A stretch of DNA of 64,000 nucleotides, from positions 558,001 to 622,000 of the forward strand of contig JADKJC010000013.1 of NCBI GenBank assembly GCA_016722465.1, written 5' to 3'. A program made the translations under genes and the position numbers. Source of the stretch: Chitinophagaceae bacterium. GTDB taxonomy: Bacteria; Bacteroidota; Bacteroidia; Chitinophagales; Chitinophagaceae. Positions within the stretch are counted from its first letter, which is position 1; each line of letters starts with the position of its first letter. A model generated the notes under the pieces. The model saw only the letters and a program-made list of their open reading frames with translations, was not told where the DNA came from and did not search any database. Below are positions 60,483 to 64,000 of this stretch, piece after piece.

Positions 60483-60553
60483 GCTGGCTGACAGCAATGG
60501 AAACCCCGGTGACGAATTGTGGAGGGAACCGTGCCGGAGTTGTAATGGATGGC
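60483..60553 (-). repeat. 71-bp dispersed intergenic repeat, copy 3
   Basis: 53 of 71 positions identical to 13281-13351 without gaps; conserved ends CAGCAATG.AAA.CCCGGTGA and GTGCCGGA.TTGTAATGGAT. Between dnaK and gtrA. Confidence 0.7.
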
Positions 60554-60599
60554 AGCTATCAACGTTGATAAATGTTCAGGTGATTGCAGCCCCAATTGA

Positions 60600-61082
60600 T
60601 CAAACTACTTCTTCTTTTACTTTAAAAGTAAAGTACTGCTGCATAAAAAAACTGATGGTGACCACAATGGCAGTTACGATGATTTGCGCCAGTACCGGGT
60701 ACACATGCAGGTAAATAACAAAACCTTTCAGCAGCACATAATTGATGGAGACACTGGACAAAGTGGCCAGGAAATAGCGGAACAACTGTATCCGGCCCCG
60801 GAGGTTGGAAGCGATGAAAACAACATACTTGTTCAATAAAAAGCCAACGATGAATACACAGATGGAAGAACAGAACAGGGCTACACTGTAAGGTTCAAAT
60901 GCGATGAATCCAAAATCAACCACTTTTTGTTTTACCACAAAATGGAATACAGCTGTAAACACCAGGAACCCAAAGACCATGTTGCCGCCGCCACAGGCCG
61001 CATAGCGGAAGGTTTGCAGGGGCATGATCCTTTTAAAAGGAGGATAGAAAAAATCAATGATGGAGATGATACCGTTCTTCAT
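60600..61082 (-). CDS. GtrA family membrane protein
   Basis: 160 residues, four membrane segments. FRYAACGGGNMVFGFLVFTA, VGFLLNKYVVF and RIQLFRYFLATLSSVSINYV follow the GtrA family, associated with export or flipping of polyprenyl-linked sugars for cell-surface polysaccharides. No glycosyltransferase partner adjacent. A TATATTTG box is 14 bases upstream. Confidence 0.88.
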   Translation of the reverse strand: MKNGIISIIDFFYPPFKRIMPLQTFRYAACGGGNMVFGFLVFTAVFHFVVKQKVVDFGFIAFEPYSVALFCSSICVFIVGFLLNKYVVFIASNLRGRIQLFRYFLATLSSVSINYVLLKGFVIYLHVYPVLAQIIVTAIVVTISFFMQQYFTFKVKEEVV

Positions 61083-61095
61083 AAGTAAAAGTGTG

Positions 61096-61103
61096 CAAAT
61101 ATA
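61096..61103 (-). promoter_or_regulatory. -7 box upstream of gtrA
   Basis: TATATTTG on the minus strand with TTTC 17 bp further upstream. Confidence 0.5.
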
Positions 61104-61147
61104 GCCGCATTTTTTGGGGAGAAATATCTACAATGATCCATTTGCCA

Positions 61148-61182
61148 TAAAAAAAACCTGTCCGCTTGTTAACGGACAGGTT
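61148..61182 (-). terminator. Terminator after the beta-barrel gene
   Basis: Stem AACCTGTCCG/CGGACAGGTT with an eight-base loop, followed on the minus strand by a run of T (plus strand A8). Confidence 0.88.
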
Positions 61183-61206
61183 TGGTATGTAGTTGTGTAT
61201 GTGTAA

Positions 61207-61689
61207 TTAAAAAGTGTAACGGACAGCAAAACCACCCCAGTTACCGGCGAAACCATTACCGTATTTGTTGCCGAACTCAAAGGAAGGCTGCCAGTCGAGG
61301 GATAAGTTGATAGGCGCTGCATTGATTTTATAATCAAGGCCCAGTACGCCATCAATACCTACGGAAGTAGCGCCGCCATATTTATCGTTGTAAAAACCAA
61401 CGTGGGCGCCGGGGCCAATGTACCATTTAAGGCCTGGAGCGCCGTTGATATTGCCATGTATCTCATAAAGGCCGGTGATCCTGAAACCTTTGTTCCAGAA
61501 GTATCCCAACCCTTCCAGTGCAGTGGTATTGTTTACAAAATGTTTTAATGATACTGCTCCGGGATAAAACTTTACTCCCAATGCCGTAGTGTAGCTTTGT
61601 GATGAATAACTGGAGCTTCTTTTTTGTGCTGTTACGGTGATTATGCCCAATGCGGTGATCAACACAGTTAGATAAATTGCCTTTCTCAT
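61207..61689 (-). CDS. Outer membrane beta-barrel protein
   Basis: 160 residues with a signal peptide (about 1-21) and Ser-rich start of the mature part. TALGVKFYPGAVSLKHFVN, then alternating aromatic strands (WYIGPGAHVGFYN, IDGVLGLDYKI, LSLDWQPSFEFG) ending in FAVRYTF, the C-terminal aromatic signature of outer-membrane barrels. Eight strands likely; role unknown. Confidence 0.78.
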   Translation of the reverse strand: MRKAIYLTVLITALGIITVTAQKRSSSYSSQSYTTALGVKFYPGAVSLKHFVNNTTALEGLGYFWNKGFRITGLYEIHGNINGAPGLKWYIGPGAHVGFYNDKYGGATSVGIDGVLGLDYKINAAPINLSLDWQPSFEFGNKYGNGFAGNWGGFAVRYTF

Positions 61690-61740
61690 ATTCTATTGTT
61701 TTTGATTTACTGTACAATTAAGAATATCATGCCAAAGCAT

Positions 61741-61774
61741 AAAAAAGGAAGCCAGGTTTTAATACCTGGCTTCC
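61741..61774 (-). terminator. Terminator after the ABC-F gene
   Basis: GGAAGCCAGGT/ACCTGGCTTCC hairpin, followed on the minus strand by T6. Core sequence shared with the hairpin at 55575. Confidence 0.85.
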
Positions 61775-61830
61775 ATGTAACAATATTTTGCGGGGTCTTT
61801 ACTGTTTAATACCGGAACTTTCTAAACCCA

Positions 61831-63460
<1,630 letters not shown>

Positions 63461-63476
63461 AATTTTTAAACGGGCG

Positions 63477-63484
63477 CAAAGATA
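63477..63484 (-). promoter_or_regulatory. -7 box upstream of the ABC-F gene
   Basis: TATCTTTG on the minus strand, exact TAnnTTTG, 17 bases before ATG 63460. Confidence 0.5.
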
Positions 63485-63735
63485 AGATTCGGGAGGGAAT
63501 AAATGGGGAATGATTTTTTGGGCTGGGTTTGGATTATTTATTTAACTTAATTGGCGTTGCATGCTAATGGGTCTGCCAGCATCTCTTTTGAAGCCAGGTA
63601 CTCACCGGAGGCATCAGGCCCCACAGCGACTCTTGTACTAAATATCTTTATTGAGCCTTGCCCATACCGGTATTGAAATTACTGAAAGCCATTTATCCGG
63701 TTAAAAAATGTAGCTTTAATACAAGTAAATGCAAC

Positions 63736-64000
63736 ATGAAAGACATTCAGTTTTTTGCTAAAGTCTCAGCTGCCGTTCCTATTGTTTTTACTGGCTCTTT
63801 TTTGTTGGCGATTCTGGCTGGCATCCTAAAAGCCGGTCACTTACCTCAACCATATATTGACCCTGACCCTGATGGAATGAATTCAATTATACTTTACTTC
63901 TTTCTCATTGTTCACTTTATATGTTTTTTCATTTCTCTTATTGCCATACCCGGGTGGATACTGTTGACCGTTTATCTCTTTGTCAACCGGATAGCATTTA
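63736..64000 (+). CDS. Membrane protein, 3' end missing
   Basis: Starts MKDIQFFAKVSAAVPIVFTG; two hydrophobic segments (about 14-32 and 51-80) and stays open to the window end (88 codons). No family recognised. An earlier ATG at 63729 is out of frame and stops quickly. The 275 bp before it hold nothing else recognisable. Confidence 0.6.
   Translation, partial: MKDIQFFAKVSAAVPIVFTGSFLLAILAGILKAGHLPQPYIDPDPDGMNSIILYFFLIVHFICFFISLIAIPGWILLTVYLFVNRIAF

Overview
The window looks like chromosome of a member of the Bacteroidota, most likely Chitinophagia/Chitinophagaceae. The signs are: several -7 boxes of the Bacteroidota type TAnnTTTG; secreted proteins with Bacteroidota signal peptides and lipoboxes; a type IX secretion (T9SS) C-terminal sorting domain; a GldM-like domain; HU-CCDC81/SPOR, DUF4382, DUF1684, DUF6799 and YD-repeat proteins; a sphingolipid desaturase homologue; and intergenic palindromes of the kind common in this phylum. 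I see no rRNA, tRNA, CRISPR array, prophage or insertion sequence.

Layout. 0-13 kb: aldolase (cut at the left edge), accD, smpB, L-serine dehydratase with an FKBP lipoprotein, an HU/SPOR protein, lysoplasmalogenase-like YhhN, an SDR, a DEGS1-like sphingolipid desaturase and an ECF sigma factor with its membrane partner. 13-21 kb: two small orphan genes, then topoisomerase IV (parC, parE) around a DUF1835 protein and a methyltransferase. 21-25 kb: a two-subunit xanthine dehydrogenase. 25-38 kb: mostly cell-surface genes (YD-repeat protein, BamA/TamA-like barrel, 1,266-residue T9SS adhesin, DUF4382 lipoprotein), a decayed alcohol dehydrogenase and an acyl-CoA desaturase. 38.6-42.6 kb: a carbohydrate operon of uxuA, a double DUF1080 protein and a Tat-exported Gfo/Idh/MocA oxidoreductase. 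44-56 kb: a DUF885 gene remnant, a reprolysin-type metalloprotease, an S74-domain protein, an active/inactive M16 peptidase pair and small envelope genes. 56.5-64 kb: a gene-poor, palindrome-rich stretch, then dnaK, gtrA, a beta-barrel protein, a YbiT-like ABC-F ATPase and the start of a membrane protein.

Sequence quality. From about 27 kb on, eleven genes carry a length change of one base (one site could instead be two missing bases). Nearly all lie in short homopolymers, and restoring the base gives a continuous conserved protein. This points to systematic indel error in the assembly more than to biology. The alcohol dehydrogenase (internal deletion), the DUF885 remnant and the parC 3' end are different in kind and look like real decay or rearrangement.

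I did not find a clear new defence or mobile system. The best leads are the DEGS1-like desaturase in a bacterium, the uxuA/DUF1080/Gfo-Idh-MocA locus (probable oxidative glycan cleavage), a 71-bp intergenic repeat in at least three copies, two mosaic palindromic elements, and the antisense overlap that replaces the parC C-terminus.
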